A DNA stretch of 64,000 nucleotides from Triglochin maritima (GCA_963682175.1 OY821775.1:31246053-31310052), one strand, 5' to 3'; numbered from the stretch's first letter, positions 31,624 through 44,279 are shown. Made by a program: numbers and translations. Notes: a model not told the origin generated them from the sequence alone.

Positions 31624-31935
31624 TAGGGGAGAGCAAAATCCGGTCCGGTCCGGGTTTTTGGACCGGACCGGACCTATCGGTCTGGGTCGGTCCAGACCGA
31701 ACACGGATCCGGTCCGGGTTTCGGGTCGGAGATTTTTCAAATTTCGGTTTCCGGTCCGGTGTGGACCAAACCCGATCAAACCCGATAAAAACCGGACCAG
31801 ACCGAATACTATTACAATTTACAAAATATTTAAGATCTAACCTGTGCTAACCCTAACTCCTCCGCGGTTCCGCCGACAGACAACAACCCCACATCCCCCC
31901 GCAGTTCCTCCACCGATCGTCCAACGATCCCCTCC

Positions 31936-32236
31936 TCTGTCTTCCCCGTTCCTTTGACGATCTCCTCCTCCAACCATCCTCTTCCCATTTCCTCCAGCGA
32001 TCCTCTTCCGGTCTGCCCCGTTCCTTCGACGATCTCCTCCTCGAACCATCATGTTCCCCCTTCCTCCAGCGATCCTCTTCCGGTCTTCCCCGTTCCTCCG
32101 ACGATCTCCTCCTCCAACCATCCTCTTCCGGTCTTCCCCGTTCCTCCGACGATCTCCTCCTCCAACCATCCTCTTCGACGTTCCTCCAGCGATCCTCTTC
32201 CGGTCTTCCACGTTCCTCCGACGATCTCCTCCTCCG
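31936..32236 (+). repeat. minisatellite in hAT-1 5' region
   Basis: Roughly 50-bp units built on CCGACGATCTCCTCCTCC and GATCCTCTTCCGGTCTTCC. A related array on the minus strand occurs in hAT-2 at about 45640-45800. Frames through it are low complexity and not genes. A donor-like GTACGTGTG follows at about 32240, and an acceptor ATGCAG lies just before the transposase ATG, so a 5' UTR intron is likely. Confidence 0.7.
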
Positions 32237-33424
32237 TCTGGTACGTGTGTCCTCTTCAACCCATTTCTTTTCTTCTTTTCAGATTTTTATTCATTCCTTC
32301 CGGATTTCCAGATTTTTTGCATCAATTTGTCGTCGAAATCCCCATTCACAACAAGGTCGTCATCTCCCAACAAGTGACTTTCCTTCCTTTTGGTTTGTGG
32401 ATATCGATCAGTTATTTTTGGTAGAGTATTTTTTGTTTCTGTGAATAATGGTTTAGTTTGTGGTTATGAATCTGTTCGTTTTAGTAACTCATAAACACTC
32501 ATTTTATTAGTTTAATTTCTTTGGTCTTAGTACATATCTGTCGATTGAACACTCATTTGATTTGTAGTTATTGGAACTGGTTTGTTTTAGTGAGTAGTGA
32601 CATTCGGAAATTAGTTTGATTTGTAGTCGATTGAACACTCATTTGTAGTCGATTGAACACTCATTTGATATGTAAGTGTTGCTGCAATCATGCTGACTTT
32701 ATTTTGGTGGGAGTCTATGATTATTCAGATTTCAGACGATTAAAAGGAGTTTATGGACTCAAATTTGAAGCCATTAATTTAAAGACTTATATTACAACAA
32801 CTCAATTCGGAAAGCTTAAGAGAAATCTTTTGCTTCTACGAATATGACAAAACACTTAGTTCATGGACTCTTTACATGTTATCTCTTTCTACTTCAATGT
32901 GTGTAGTTTTAAAGATAAGTTGATGTGCCTGGTCGTCACTATGATCACGAAATTCTTAATTTTTGATACCATATTAATGTGCATACTCATTTCAGAAAAA
33001 AATAATATAATGTTTAGGTTGAGGGACTTGATCGACATATGTGAATATGTGATAGTCTAGTTGGTACACATTAGATGTCTCATTTCAATTTTCCAAACTA
33101 CGAAGGGCACACGTGCAAAATATTAGTAGTTGGTGTTGCTGCAATCATGTAAGTGTTGTTGTGCAAGTAAATTGGAGCATCATGTTGTTAGAAATTATTT
33201 GTGATTGTTTTGTAGGAGTACTTTATTGAAGTAGGAATTAGATTTTTATAAAGTTGCAGTTTGACTTATCCATAGTTTTTGTAGCCGCTTTGGTTTTCGT
33301 AGGTGTTAGACTTTATTTTAGATTAATTATATATAGAAAGCAAATTTTCAGATTTAATGTTTAAAACTAATGAATGGCAATCTAATTAAGTTTGTGTATT
33401 GTCTACTAAATATGCAGCTGTGAA

Positions 33425-36034
33425 ATGACGGACTCACAAACTGCTTCCCCATCAACCATTGGAAGTTCACAACAGTCTACGGGTGCTACTTCCACTGCTG
33501 AAGTTAAAGCTACAATGGCACCAAGGAAAAGAAAGGAAGGTCGAGAATACATCGACGCAAACAAGAGAAGAGCTGCTTATTGGGAACATTTCAGACCGTA
33601 CATAGAAGGAGGTAAAACTCGTGCCGAATGCATTTATTGTGAAAACAAAACCTTTGCATGTGATAGTTCTTTGAATGGGTCTAAGAACATTAAGGTGCAT
33701 TGGGATCGTTGTCCTGCAAATGACACCAAAAACAAAACTAAGCAGTCTGAGTTGGTGTTTGATAGTAACGTAGAGTCCCCTCAAGGTGATGGTAGACTTA
33801 GAATGCACACCTATGATGCTAGTGAAGTCCGAAAAGCAGTTGTTAAAATGATTGTAGTGGACGAGTTACCATTTCGGTTTGTAGAGAATCCCGGTTTTAA
33901 GAATTTAATGACAGTAGCAGTTGTTAAAATTATTGTAGTGGACGATTGCCCATGACTCTTACCAGTTGTATGTGGATGAAAAGAAGAAATTGAAGAAGCG
34001 GTTTGAGATGTGTTGTCATAGAGTTTCTGTGACCACTGATACATGGACTAGCATCCAAAGAATAAACTATATGTGTTTAACCGCGCATTTCATTGATAAA
34101 GAATGGAAATTGAACAAAAAATCAGCAATTTTTGTCCAATAAGTAGTCACAAAGGAAAGGCAATTGGTAAGGCAATTGAAGATTGTCTGATTTCTTGGGG
34201 TTTAGAGGAGAAATTATTTACAGTCACTATGGATAATGCACAATCAAATACTGTGGCATGTGATCATCTAAAGAAAATGATTCAAGGGAAAAGTGGCATT
34301 AGTGGGGGGAAACATTTGCATGTTAGATGTGTAGCTCACATTATCAACTTGATGGTGTGGGATGGATTGTCGACCAAGGAAACGAAGTTGTGTCTTGACA
34401 GAATCAGGGCGGCCGTTAAGTATGTCAGGGGATCTCCTAGCAGAATTCAAACCTTTAAGGACCTAGCCGTGAAACACAAAATTGATTGTACATTGTCATT
34501 GTCTATGGATGTGCCGACAAGATGGAATTCAACATATACCATGTTGGACACGGCTTCCAAGTATAGAGACATTTTTTGGAGAATGAATATTCCAAATGAT
34601 CCTGAAGATGATGGTACTTTGGGAAATCCAACTGATTATGATTGGAAAATTGTTGGAAGACTCATTGTTTTCTTGAAGGAGTTTAAACACTTAACAGAAA
34701 GTGTATCCGGTTCTCTGTATACCACTAGTAACTTGGCATTCTTTTACATATTTCGTGCTTCTGAGTTGTTGAATCAGTGGATCGATAGTGCGGATGCTGA
34801 TTTTCACAACATTGCAGTTGCAATGAAAGAGAAGTATGATAAGTACTTTGGAGAATTGGATAAAATAAACCTTCTGTTGTACTTGGGAGTTATTGTAGAC
34901 CCGAAGCTGAAACTTCTTGGTGTTGGTATTGTGTTGCGGCGCATTTATGGAGCAGTCAAAGGAGATGAGTTGGGTAGGAAGATGAAGAACGATGCTAATG
35001 CTATGTTCGAAGAGTATCAGCGTATGTACAGTCACTTGGTTCCAAAAGGTCGGCAACAAAGCAACTTGATTGATTACCCCTCATCTTCTACTTCCACCTT
35101 GGATATGTTGGACTTCAAGAAATACATTGAAAATGAGGTCGAGATGTCAGGATCGGATCTAGGAAATTCAGAGTTTGATAGATATTTGTCAGATAAGTTG
35201 GGGGATCAGGAAAGAGGCTTAGAAGTTCTGAATTGGTGGCAGCTGAATGAGCATAGATATCCTATTATGGCATGCATTGCTCGTGATGTTTTGGCCATTC
35301 CTGTTTCCACGGTTGCTTCTGAGTCGGCATTTAGTGCTGGAGGACGTCACCTAGACAAATTTAGGAGTTCTTTGACGCCTAAGGTACTAAAGAATTTAAA
35401 TTTGTAATTGCAATCATTTCATGTTTGGTTCGCTACTAAATTACTCATTCTTTTTTTGCTTGATTTTTCACGTGAAGACGGTCCAGTCACTAATATGCGT
35501 ACAAGATTGGCTTCGACCATCCGTTAAGATTGACGTGGAGGAAAAACTGGCTGAACTAGAGAAACTTGAGCAAGGTACCACTTTCTTGCTTGTTGAACAA
35601 TAATACTTCACACCTTAGTTTTTAAGTTCTGAATTTTACGTTAAGTCGTCGTCAACAAACTCTTAGTTGATTATTTATGTTAGAATCTCATCTTAAATAA
35701 ACCCACATTTGTTTTGTAGGATCTCATGCAGTTTAATCATACAAATTAACTATATGTTCAAGTTTGATTGATTCCTTGGCGTGCATGCATGCATGGCTGT
35801 CAGAAGCCTAAAAATATTATCTGTCATATATAATCACTACTTAAGTAGTTATGCATGCAATAGACTTGGTGTTGGGTTTGAATTTGTAAACAATATTTAA
35901 GTAATTAGATAGGGAGAATAAGATCAAATAATCAATTGATGGAATCATTGTTTATGGATTTTGAGATGCATTGTTTCACATTGTTATTACTTGTAGATTT
36001 GGATGCACCGGATGACATTGTTTGTGTGGAGTAG
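33425..36034 (+). pseudogene. hAT transposase with BED zinc finger
   Basis: From ATG 33425, a BED finger occupies about residues 48-100 (CIYCENKTF, then NIKVHWDRC). The catalytic RNase-H-like core follows: TTDTWTS near 34040, FTVTMDNAQSN at about 34220, VRCVAHIINLMV, PTRWNSTY, and the hAT dimerisation region YPIMACIARDVLAIPVSTVASESAFSAGGR. A duplicated GTTAAAAT(G/T)ATTGTAGTGGACGA piece at 33918-33950 replaces normal sequence and causes one frame break; a shift in an A run near 34115 causes the second. Two C-terminal introns are supported: 35384-35477 (exon resumes TVQSLICVQDWL) and 35575-35996 (resumes DLDAPDDIVCVE, stop 36032-36034). It would cut and paste hAT DNA; this copy is broken. Confidence 0.9.
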
Positions 36035-36518
36035 TCGCTGCGGACCAAGCAATTGCAACATGAACCTATTTGAGTGTTTGTAATAACTTGTTTGTTTAGT
36101 ACTTTGTAATTCCAAACTCGTGGTTGTGGTTTTGTGGACTTGGTGACTTGGTGACTGTGGTTGTGGTTTTGTGCACATGCTCTTAAGGTGTCTTGGTTGG
36201 AATTTCAATACTTGGTTTCAATAGGTTCTGCTCTGGATTCTGGACTTACACATGTGGAAGATAGAAGAAATCTGCATGTTTTTTCAAATGGTTTCCTTCA
36301 GATTGCATTTTGAAAAACAAAAAAAAGTTATTATGGGCCTCCTGCAATAGATGTCTTATATAGTTGAAGCCCACAGGTCCAATCTGACCCGACCCGGACC
36401 GAACCGGACCGGTTTGACCGATCCGGTCCGGTCTTCGGTCCTTTAAATTTTTCACCGGTCTGGTCCGGTCCAAACCCGGACCCTAACCGGTCCGGGTTTG
36501 GACCGGTGTACGCCCCTA

Positions 36519-38171
36519 GTTATGTGTATGGAAGTCCTTAGTGAGATGATAAAAAAAGTGGTGAGGGATGGAAGGATTGAGACATTATCTTGTGGGGAGG
36601 TGCTCATTTCACACTTGCTCTTCGCCGATGACGTCCTAGTCTTTGCTAGTCCAACAAAGGCTAATGCTCGGGCCATAAGGGTTGTCCTAGAGGAGTTCAC
36701 TGCATGTTCGGGGCTGAGACTTAGCACGGCAAAATGCCAAGTATTCATGGGAGGGAACGTGCCACGTGGAGCTTGGATCGTAGCCCACCTTGGTATGGAA
36801 CGAAAGGAATTTCCGGTGATTTACCTCGGGCTGCCATTATTCTCCGGGAGGATGGGGAGAACTCATTGTATGTCACTTGTAAACAAGGTCAAGCAAAGAC
36901 TTAGCACTTGGAAGAAGAAATTCTTATCCATTGCCGGCCGGGTAGAGCTTGTGAGAAGCGTGCTTGTCTCGCTTAGTATCTATTGGACCTCCGCTTTCCT
37001 TATTCCTCGGAAGGTGCTGAAAGAGATTGAGAACCTCATGGCTCAATTCATTTGGGGAGGGCCAAAGAAGTGGGTTGCTGTGGAGTGAAAGGATGTGTGT
37101 ACACCAAAGGATAAAGGAGGGCTCGGTCTGAAAAGGCTAACGAGCTGGAATGATGTGGGCCTCCTTCGATTATTATGGTTGGTTGTGGCGGAAGGAAGCT
37201 CTCTTTGGGTAAAGTGTGTCAGAAGAAAATACCTTAAAACCGTTCTATTTGGCTAGCGAGTCCACCATCATCATCATGATGGGCATGGCGAGGGATTCTC
37301 TGAGTTCGTGACATTACCCAACGGCACATCCAATATGACGTGGGAAGTGGGCAAGAGATACGTTTCTTCCAATATCCATGGTGTGAACAACCATTTCAAT
37401 GCGAGAGTTGGGGGGCTCGCCTTCATCATGAATTGGGAGTGCCTTAGGATACCAAAGTATCCTACTTCATAAGGGAGGGGAAATGGAACCTCCTCCCCCC
37501 CCCCCCCCCCCCCAAGATCAACGATAATGGAGGAAGTCCACTTGAAAATCACTAATACACACATTCATGGAGGTGTGCACCAGCCTATGCGCATAGAAGG
37601 GAAAGGGGCTACATTAGGAATAAAGGAAGTGTGGAAATGGGTGCTGAAACCGGGGAGGAAGGTCACTTGGGCGGATGTGGTTTGGCACAAACATGCCATT
37701 CCCAAACATGCTATCACATCTTGGTGTGCAATGAGGGGGCGCCTCCTAACAAAGAAGCGTATGAATTTACGAGGAGCAAAGCATGATCCGGTGTGTAGCC
37801 TTTGTGAGAGGGAGGAAGAGGACATGGACCATCTCTTCTGGAGGTGCTCGTACATTAGAGGGGTGCGGACAACACTACTCCTCCTCATGAAGCTGGGAAC
37901 TTGGATTGCAAGATCCGTCGAAGGTGAAGCCACACGCCTCTCACACGCGACAGGAAGCCAGATTGCCAAGGTGGTGCGAAGGTGGGCTCTTAGTGTCATC
38001 ATTCATGAGTGCTGGCTGGAACGAAACCGACGGATTTTCGAGGGAGAGAAGAAGGAGCCAGGAGATATTGTGGTTGTAATCAAGGACATGGTTGGGTGTC
38101 TTTGGGATAAAATCAAGAAGCTTGCGGATAAAGATAGCGAGGAGCAGAATTTTCAGATCATGTGGTGCTAG
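36519..38171 (+). pseudogene. LINE reverse transcriptase, C-terminal part and zinc-binding domain
   Basis: This resumes exactly at the hAT-1 duplication. HLLFADDVLVFA holds the catalytic Asp pair; LSTAKCQVFMGG and VIYLGLPLFSGRMG are typical plant L1 thumb-region motifs. A TGA at 37086-37088 follows WVAVE where translation would continue (KDVCTPKDKGGLGL). A run of 19 C at 37495-37513 disrupts the frame. The frame from 37527 ends in the zf-RVT domain (HAITSWCAMRGRLLTKKR, VCSLCEREEEDMDHLFWRC). Several lesions; dead. Confidence 0.88.
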
Positions 38172-38349
38172 TTTCATGGATACTCGGAAATGATTTTTAA
38201 CTACATAGCTGGAGTGGTGCAATACTTGTAGTGTGTGTGGCTGGTTATGCATGTTCGCATGCCCGCGGTCTCAAATTTTGTATCCTTGTTTCTTTCATTT
38301 AATAAATTTAGAGGCCAAGCTTCCCTTTTGCTTTGCAAAAAAAAAAAAA

Positions 38350-40000
38350 TAGTGGTATTTGCTACGTGCTTCCATCCCGAATATCTCCTTTGACTGCAAA
38401 CATACACCGATTGACCGAAAGGCGACAACTACCTAGCCTTCAAAGGTTAATTGTGTTGCCCTCATCGCCGGTGAGGCCTCCGACCATTGGTGTTCCGATA
38501 CACCACCCTCCCACCACCACTCGATCGTGTGGGCTCAAACATCACCATCAATGGCAATCAAAGGTATCCGCCACTCGGAGGGCCAAATAATCGACAGATC
38601 CGGACCGAAGTCCGTGGGGGTCATCGTTCTCTATGAGTTGTACATAAAGTGCATTGGGACCCACAACCCCTCAGGGCTACTACTCTAAATGAGTCAAGTA
38701 AATCATATACTATGTCACAGTCCATAATATAGAGGTGGAACGTACCAAGTATCCACACTCTTCCACGGGGCAGTACCTTGGCAGGCTCGAGCAACGCACC
38801 CACCGTCATCTCCTGGCTTAGGCGTTCGGAAAGGACACGTGCTGCCATGGACAGAGCTGACACTCTGCTAGGACAAGTATTCAATTCTGGGCACAAACAG
38901 TCGACCGGAAAAGGTATACCGGTCGACCGATCCTCAAAGGATCGGTCGAACAGATGCCTACAACAGTCGAACTCTTGGCTCACAACGTAAGCCCGAATGG
39001 TCAAACAAAAGGTATAATTTGGTCGACCGCTAGACGATCAAAATCAGACTAACTCTAAGTAAAAATCAAGGCAACGGTGGAACCACTCAAGAGCCTCGTT
39101 TGACCGAAAATAATAGGGGTAACCTATATGCATCTAGTCATAGATGGTCGAACCGTTATTTGATTGGTCGACCCAATATTTAGTATACTTAAGTTATCGA
39201 TCGGACCAAGGTCTGGGGCGGTCGACTGATTTGATGGTCAATGCTTGTCTAGGTCAATTGACATACCAACGATCAAATGCAAGGAATGCTAGTTCGACCG
39301 AAAACCATCAAAGCTCTTCCGATCCACCAGCATAAGTACAACCGGTCGACTGCAAACATACACCGGTTGACCGAAAGCTGACAACTACCTGGCCATCAAA
39401 GGTTCATTGTGCTGCCCTCATCGCCGGCGAGGCCTTCGACCACTGAAGATGGGCAAAACCTCAAAGACCCATGTGAGCAAAACATGCAACTATCGATGTT
39501 GGCATACCCTTCTTCGCGATTCACGGAGTTTGCCGAAGATCCCTCGCCACCTCCGGTCAGCAACTACTCATGCGCCCTTCTTCCCGTGTCGACTCCACGG
39601 GTCTTAAGCCTCCGGGTCATGCTAGCCACCATCAGCTGGAGCTCCAGCATTTGTCGCTGCTTCGCCGGAAAAGGGCGAAAAAGTGGTGCGAGAGATGTAG
39701 ATTTGGGGGAAGAAAAGAAGAAAGGAAAGTAAAGCTTTTTCTTTAAATAAGCCAACACCATCACCCACCATCCCTCATCCACACCTCCCATACCTCCCCA
39801 ACACTCCACACCATCCCTCACCATGCCTCTTCTATGTCTTCCCAAGTCAAAGCTCAACCACGCCCCACATAGCCCACCTTGCATCTTATATGTGAACTTT
39901 TTTGTTGTTCTTTGAGTTGTTTCGTTGATGCTCCTTATAGATGATATTGATCGCAATAGACAAAGAAGAACTTGTAACTTACCTATTGAGAAATTAAATA
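38350..40000 (-). repeat. gypsy LTR relic rich in GGTCGACC
   Basis: CGGTCGACCG-like words are dense at 38880-39370, as in 21080-21780. A minus-strand TATA-like CTTATTTAAAG lies near 39745, in the same relative place as in the earlier LTR. The stretch 38386-38480 is duplicated at 39346-39440 (start GACTGCAAACATACACCG). No coding. Confidence 0.55.
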
Positions 40001-40435
40001 TATTAATGATGTGATTATGGTATAATGATAATTTTGTATAGTAAATAAAAAATGTTCACTCAAAAAGATATTTAGGCCAAAAAAATAGTTAAAAACTTTG
40101 TGGATTTTAAGAAATTGAGGTAAGGAAAGTTGATTTGGATGTTAAGTGTGTTGTGCGTAAGTTGACTTCTTGCTAAATTCTCAAACCATCTCTTTACGTT
40201 AATTAAATTGCTTAAGTTTACAATACATTATTTCTGCTCTAGTAATTGAATTATGTGGTTGGCGTCATTTGTTAAACGGGAATTATTATGGGGGGCCTAA
40301 AATATTGATGTTAATTATAGTAATCAAATGAAAATTAGTATAACTAAGAAATATGTCCATATATAATTAAAAACACTTTATCTTAGTCATACAATGGTAA
40401 CAATGTAAAGTTGTTTCATGTCAATACTTTTTAAA
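40001..40435. other. unassigned AT-rich sequence
   Basis: Nothing recognised between the gypsy LTR relic and the hAT-2 terminus. Confidence 0.45.
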
Positions 40436-40929
40436 TAGGGTTATGCATTGGTCCGAACCCGGACCACACCGGAACCCGGTTCATTGCCAGGTGCAGATCA
40501 AGACTAGACCGGTCAAATCCGGGTTTGGACTGGACCGGACCAAACCTGTCACGTCTGGATCAGTCCAGGATCGGGTTTGTTTGTAATTGAAAACTTGAGA
40601 ATCTGAGATGCAATAAAACAAAAATAAAGGCTAGTTTACAGACTTCAATATACTTTATTGTTTACTCCACCATGCATACAAGTTCATCAACAATAAAAAC
40701 CACTACACGTTCAATTACAAAATAACAAGTAAACATGTTCATTCCAAAGAAGACAAGAAGATAAACAAGCTCTATTTCGGTCTTGATTCTTCATATTCTT
40801 CAATTTGTGACTCCATCGAAGCTACTAACCACAAACAATGTGACACGGTACACTAACATTTGCCATGTTTTCCCGACTACAAATAATAAAAAGGACAATT
40901 AAATTAATTTATAGTGACAAATTATGGCA

Positions 40930-41561
40930 TAAAATGAGAGGCACATAATCAAGGCCATGACGTTCCCGATTAGTTCTTCCATTTTTAGTTTAGAAAGATC
41001 GTGAGCTTCCTCGATTGCCACCACCTTATATTCCCAATCGTTGTCGAGTGATCAGAGCAACTTCCTTGTCATTTCTCCTTCACTAATCTTTCTTCCAAGA
41101 ACACAAAGAGAGTTAGTGATATCGGTGAAGTGAGTGTTCATTTCAATTATGTTTTCAATGATTTGCAAATTGAAAATATCATATTTATGCATGAGGAGAC
41201 TAATTCTTGCTTCTTTTGTTTTGCTATCACCCTCACGATGCGTTTGTAATCTATGCCATATTTCATATGCACTTTCAAAACCCATGATTCTATTGTATTC
41301 ACCCTCATTTAAACCACAATAAAGAATGTTCATGATAGTTGAATTCATTTGATATTCCTTCATTTCAGTTCTAGTTAGAGTGGCTAACTCTTCTTCATTT
41401 GGAGGGATGTAAGGGTTTTCGATAAAGATCCAATACTTAAGGTCATTAGAAATCAAGAATATTTTCATTCTATTCTTCCAATAATCGTAATTTGACCCAG
41501 TAAGCAAAGGTGGTCTAGTAATGAAAAGTCCTTCTACATTATTAGATGAAGTAGATGTCAT
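40930..41561 (-). pseudogene. copia gag, truncated
   Basis: A 169-codon frame opens at ATG 41561 (MTSTSSNNVEGLFITRPPLLTG). It has the plant copia Gag pattern (UBN2/DUF4219 type): NYDYWKNRMKIFLIS, then a W-H-R-L-Q-like stretch (YEIWHRLQTHREG), KEARISLLMHKYDIFNL and EMNTHFTDITNSLCVLGR. The normal continuation (a leucine-rich I-x-x-A-K-D-L-type segment and E-L-I-G-N) can be traced in a shifted frame to about 40930, after which the element stops. Gag would form the particle shell. The zinc knuckle and everything beyond are absent. Confidence 0.88.
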
Positions 41562-41621
41562 GCTAAAATATGATTAAGTATACGAAATTTAACACCTATG
41601 CTCTGATACCAAATATAGGAT

Positions 41622-43065
41622 TGTAATGGCCCCTAATTATCTAATCAAATCATGCTTAATCCATACTTAAATAAACAACATGTGCAGCGGAAACAATTTA
41701 AACAAAGTAGGGAAAAAAACAAGCAAACCATAAATGGACACGAGGATTTTGCAAAGGTTTGGCTACCCTCCTATGTCATCTCTTGCAAGCTCCGCTCGAC
41801 ACTTCGAGCTCTGCTCATGTCTTCACTATCCGCTCCCCATTCTGGGCCGCGAGACAACGCCTTTACAATCTTGAAGCTAGCAAACAACCCTCGCCTAGCT
41901 TGGAATCCTCTTCTCACTATCCGAGAAGGATGCTTTGGGCTTTAACCGTAGCCTTTAAATACTTTTCTTGATTGACAACTTGAGTGGATCACACTCTCTA
42001 TCTTGAGCACACTTTCAGTAGATTAGGAATTGATCAAAGGTGTGGAATTTAGGCTCAAAGTGTATGATTTAGGGCTTTGAGGATTTGGAGACTTCTCTCT
42101 AGGGTGTGACACAATTTGGAATGGGAGAGTCGTGTAAACAATGTGTTTGGACCTCTATTTATAAGCTCCTAAATGTGAGGATTGGGAAGAATTGTTTGAT
42201 TGGTGTGAAGAACACACAAACAAAAATCAAGGTTCAGTAATTCTGTCCCTCATCGGTTTAGCAAATCGGGATAACCGGTCTTCCGTTTCCTTATAGGTAA
42301 GGAAACATTCGAACTGAATTAAGCATCGGTCAAACAAACAAAGCTAAAACTCAAGTTCACTTAAGTGAACGGTCGAACAAAATAATTGGGTCGGTCGACC
42401 GTTCAGGGGGTTTTGGTGAGGGTAAAGGTAATCAATCCAACAAAAGGTGCATCGACCGAAAACAAGATCTTTTGGGCTCAAGATATGTCTTCATCTGGTC
42501 GACCATTCTAAGGTCAACGTTCGACTGGTGGCCAATAGTATTCTAGGTGTTGGTTGAATTTATATGAATACGGTCGTTATATAATAGGACAAGGTTAACA
42601 ATCCTCCAAAAAATACGGGAATAGTCGATCGGTGGACCAAGGAAAATTCACTTAAAAGGTCTGTTATAATCGGTCAAACAAGGCACTGGTTCCGGTCAAC
42701 CAATGGGCACAGGTAATTTATGTTATGGTTTAATGATTTTGCGGCTAAGGTTTGGGTGATCTATTGAAGTCCAATTGATATGAATTTTTTTTGTGTGACT
42801 TATACAAGGAACCTATTGTATATGTCTGTAACTTTTAACTCTTGTATGCTCAAGATTGCACAAGTTCCTATGACTAAAAATAACGGCAAATTACTTGTCT
42901 TGACTTTAATTCCATTCTTCCTTTAGTCTTGATTACCTGTAGATGTTAGCACAATACAATATATCTTCCATGTATTATGTGTGCTATACTACATTTGATT
43001 GTGATTAAGATTAGGTTGATTAGATCATCAAAATACATATTAAGGCCAAAAAACCAACATTTATG
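41622..43065 (-). repeat. copia 5' LTR with GGTCGACC cluster
   Basis: On the minus strand it starts TGTTGGTTTTTTGGCC and ends near CCATTACA, about 1444 bp. A TATA box (CTTATAAATAGAGG, complement near 42160) lies downstream of a cluster of GGTCGACCG-like motifs (42280-42720), which therefore sit in U3. It shares its start with 7009. Confidence 0.82.
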
Positions 43066-44258
43066 AACCTTCCAACAATTTTCCAATCATCATCTGTTGG
43101 ATTTCCCAAACTCTTATCATCTTCCGGATCATTTGGAATATTCATTCTCCAAAAGATATGCCTTTATTTGAAAGCTTTGTCCAACGTGGTGTATGTTGAA
43201 TTCCACCTCGTCGGCACATCCATAGACTACCACAGGGTACATTCAATTTTGTGTTTGAGGACAAGGTCTTTAAAATTCTGTATCCAGCTAGGAGTTCCCC
43301 TCACATACTTAACAACTGCCCTAATTCTGCCAAGACAGATCTTCATTTCCTTCGTTGACAAACCATCCCAGACCATCTAGTTTATGATATGGGCCACACA
43401 TCATACATGCAAGTGGCTCCCCTATTAATGCCAGCTTTTTATGAATCATTTTCTTTAGATGGTCACATACCACACTTTTTGATGGTGCATTGTCCACAAT
43501 GACCGTAAATAATTTTTCCTCTCAACCTTAGGAAAGTAGACAATCTTAAACCACCTTGCCAATTGCCTTTCCTTTGTGACTAGTTATTGGACAAAAATTT
43601 ATGATTTTTTTGTTCAATTTGCCATCCTTATCAATGAAATGTGCAGTCAAGCACATGTAGTTTATTCTTTGGATACTAGTCCATGTATCCGTGGTCACAG
43701 AAACTCTTTGACATGAGATCTCTAATAGTTTTCTCAAATTAAGTTTTTCATCCAAATACAATTGGTAAGAGTCACGAGCAATCGTCGAACGAGAGGGCAT
43801 CTTAAATTTGGGACAAGCAACTGTCATTAAATTCTTGAACCTAGGATTCTCTACATATCGAAACGGTAACTCGTCCACCAGTATCATTTTAACCACAACC
43901 TTTTGGATTTCACCTGCATCAAAGGTGTGTACTCTAAATCTACCCTCCTCCTGAGTAGGCTCTAAGTTACTATCAAACACCAACTAAGATTGTTTACTCT
44001 TGCTCTTGGTGTCATTTGCAGGATTTGCTGAACAACTATCCCAATGCATCTTAATGTTTTTAGAGCTATTCAAATTCCTATCACATGCAAATGTTTTGTT
44101 CTCACAATAAATGTATTTAGGTCGAGTTTTACCTGCTTCTAAATATTCCCAGAAATGAGCACAATAAGCATCTCTTCTCTTCTTGTCCCGTCGATGTAAT
44201 CTCGGCCTTCCTTTCTTTTCCTGGGTAACATAGTTGCTTTAACTTCCGTAGTGGAAGT
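43066..44258 (-). pseudogene. hAT-2 transposase, N-terminal half
   Basis: Minus-strand homolog of 33480-34675. The BED finger area (CIYC-like, KNIKMHWDSC) reads at about 44200-44030. The frame 43983-43546 carries VDELPFRYVENPRFKNLMTV, PKFKMPSRSTIARDS and VSVTTDTWTS, including the segment that is lost from hAT-1. Decay follows below 43546 with several stops (NAQSN is changed to a NAPSK-like sequence). The gene is cut at 43066 by the copia LTR, and the dimerisation region is missing. A MITE is inserted just upstream of the finger. Confidence 0.85.
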
Positions 44259-44279
44259 AGCACCAATAGACTGTTAGTA

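Larger units (their letters stand above)
31624..36518 (+). mobile_element. hAT-1 transposon
   Basis: It starts TAGGGGAGAGC and ends GTACGCCCCTA, with an identical 8-bp duplication GTTATGTG at 31616-31623 and 36519-36526. Subterminal zones at 31635-31810 and 36380-36505 are packed with GGTCCGG/CCGGACC words. It carries a BED-type transposase gene broken at two places. It sits inside the LINE RT and restores that frame if removed. Confidence 0.95.
31031..38349 (+). mobile_element. L1-type LINE, 5'-truncated, split by hAT-1
   Basis: An L1 reverse transcriptase begins mid-domain at about 31085, is interrupted at 31624-36518 by hAT-1, and ends with a zinc-binding C-terminal domain, a short 3' UTR with AATAAA at about 38299 and a 13-A tail at 38337-38349. 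The 5' truncation is typical of LINE insertion. I could not find its target duplication. Confidence 0.9.
40913..43065 (-). mobile_element. Ty1/copia fragment: 5' LTR, primer site and partial gag
   Basis: On the minus strand: LTR 43065-41622, then TGGTATCAGAGC (complement of 41600-41611), the initiator-Met tRNA primer site, then gag from 41561. It ends abruptly inside gag at about 40913. Five-base TTTAT occurs on both sides (40908-40912, 43066-43070), but hAT-2 also lacks sequence here, so it may be chance. Confidence 0.88.

Noticed and set aside
31837..32444. Several long frames on both strands in hAT-1
   Set aside because: They are all products of the 50-bp minisatellite, open in many frames at once.
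38880..39370. Repeated GGTCGACC words as a CRISPR-like or satellite array
   Set aside because: Spacing is irregular, the motif is short and variable, and the zone lies in a plant LTR.
40908..43070. TTTAT on both sides of the copia fragment as a target duplication
   Set aside because: The hAT-2 sequence on the two sides is not contiguous (about 1.3 kb missing) and the copia piece has no 3' end, so the match is probably chance in AT-rich DNA.
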